Positions 5,744 to 5,880 of a stretch of DNA of 5,880 bases are shown here, in pieces. The DNA is taken from positions 1 through 5,880 of the forward strand of contig NATK01000147.1 of NCBI GenBank assembly GCA_002085285.1, written 5' to 3'. The position numbers and the translations under genes are program-made. Source of the stretch: Candidatus Latescibacteria bacterium 4484_7. Its GTDB lineage: Bacteria > Krumholzibacteriota > Krumholzibacteriia > Krumholzibacteriales > Krumholzibacteriaceae. How positions within the stretch are numbered: the stretch's first letter is position 1; every line of letters begins with the position of its first letter. The notes beneath the pieces are model-generated. The model was given only the letters and a program-made list of their open reading frames with translations. It did no database searches and was not told the DNA's origin.

Positions 5744-5880
5744 ATGAAAATGAGTGGAGAAGAAATGATGGTAGAGATTAGAATCGAATACCTGCCACAT
5801 CACCAGGGCCTGCCGCCCCTCGAGAGGATGACCGAAAGGGCGAGCGGCTTCGACATCGTGGCGGCCTGCTCGGATAGGAT
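5744..5880 (+). CDS. dut: dUTP diphosphatase (dUTPase), N-terminal part, cut by window end
   Basis: dUTPase hydrolyses dUTP to dUMP and pyrophosphate, keeping uracil out of DNA and feeding dTMP synthesis. Only 45 codons are inside the window. IRIEYLPHHQGLPPLERMTERASGFDIVA follows the trimeric dUTPase pattern: a first beta-strand, a PxxxT-like turn, then motif 1 (ASGFDIVA, residues 33-40, with Asp37; usually A-A/S-G-Y/F-D-L/I). Motifs 2-5 lie beyond the end. The ATG at 5744 is preceded by a strong GGAGG (5732-5736) 7 nt upstream. ATGs at 5750, 5765 and 5768 are alternatives, and the last two would give an N-terminus closer to typical dUTPases. The 76-nt spacer after the peptidase shows no clear terminator, so co-transcription is likely. 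A deoxycytidine triphosphate deaminase relative is a less likely alternative. Confidence 0.8.
   Translation, partial: MKMSGEEMMVEIRIEYLPHHQGLPPLERMTERASGFDIVAACSDR

Overview
This is a bacterial housekeeping segment with every gene on the + strand, in the order truB – ribF – rpsO – pnp (broken) – M16 zinc peptidase – dut (cut by the window end). This translation/RNA-processing cluster is widespread in bacteria. GC content is intermediate, arginine AGA/AGG and isoleucine ATA codons are common, and the Shine-Dalgarno sites before rpsO and dut are strong. None of this fixes a phylum. The truB-ribF-rpsO-pnp-M16-dut order suits a Gram-negative-type or FCB-like/uncultivated lineage, but that is a weak inference.

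Layout. Positions 7-891 encode tRNA pseudouridine-55 synthase. A 166-nt AT-rich spacer follows, then ribF (1058-2011), the bifunctional riboflavin kinase/FAD synthetase. The 196-nt ribF-rpsO spacer holds a hairpin just after ribF, a consensus TTGACA -35 box, and a leader of about 110 nt with three small predicted hairpins ending at a near-perfect Shine-Dalgarno. This is a plausible site for rpsO promotion and S15 autoregulation. rpsO (2208-2477) is intact. pnp follows after a short U-rich spacer.

The most notable feature is pnp. Its reading frame stops at 3905, and a second frame (open from 3886, first ATG 3913) carries the KH and S1 domains. The fragments do not abut as in a simple frameshift. 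About 78 codons of the second RNase PH core, including the segment that carries the catalytic aspartates, are absent between Val at 3882-3884 and Ala at 3886. The missing length must be 2 modulo 3 (about 233 nt), so the deletion also breaks the frame. It is either a real inactivating deletion or an assembly/sequencing error.

The M16 peptidase (4411-5667) is complete with its zinc motif and starts 6 nt after the pnp remnant's TAG, in the same frame. A dUTPase N-terminus begins at 5744. TruB, S15 and PNPase work in tRNA modification, ribosome structure and RNA turnover; RibF makes FMN/FAD; dUTPase cleans the nucleotide pool. I see no mobile element, CRISPR array, RNA gene or defence system, and no support for a new multi-gene system here.
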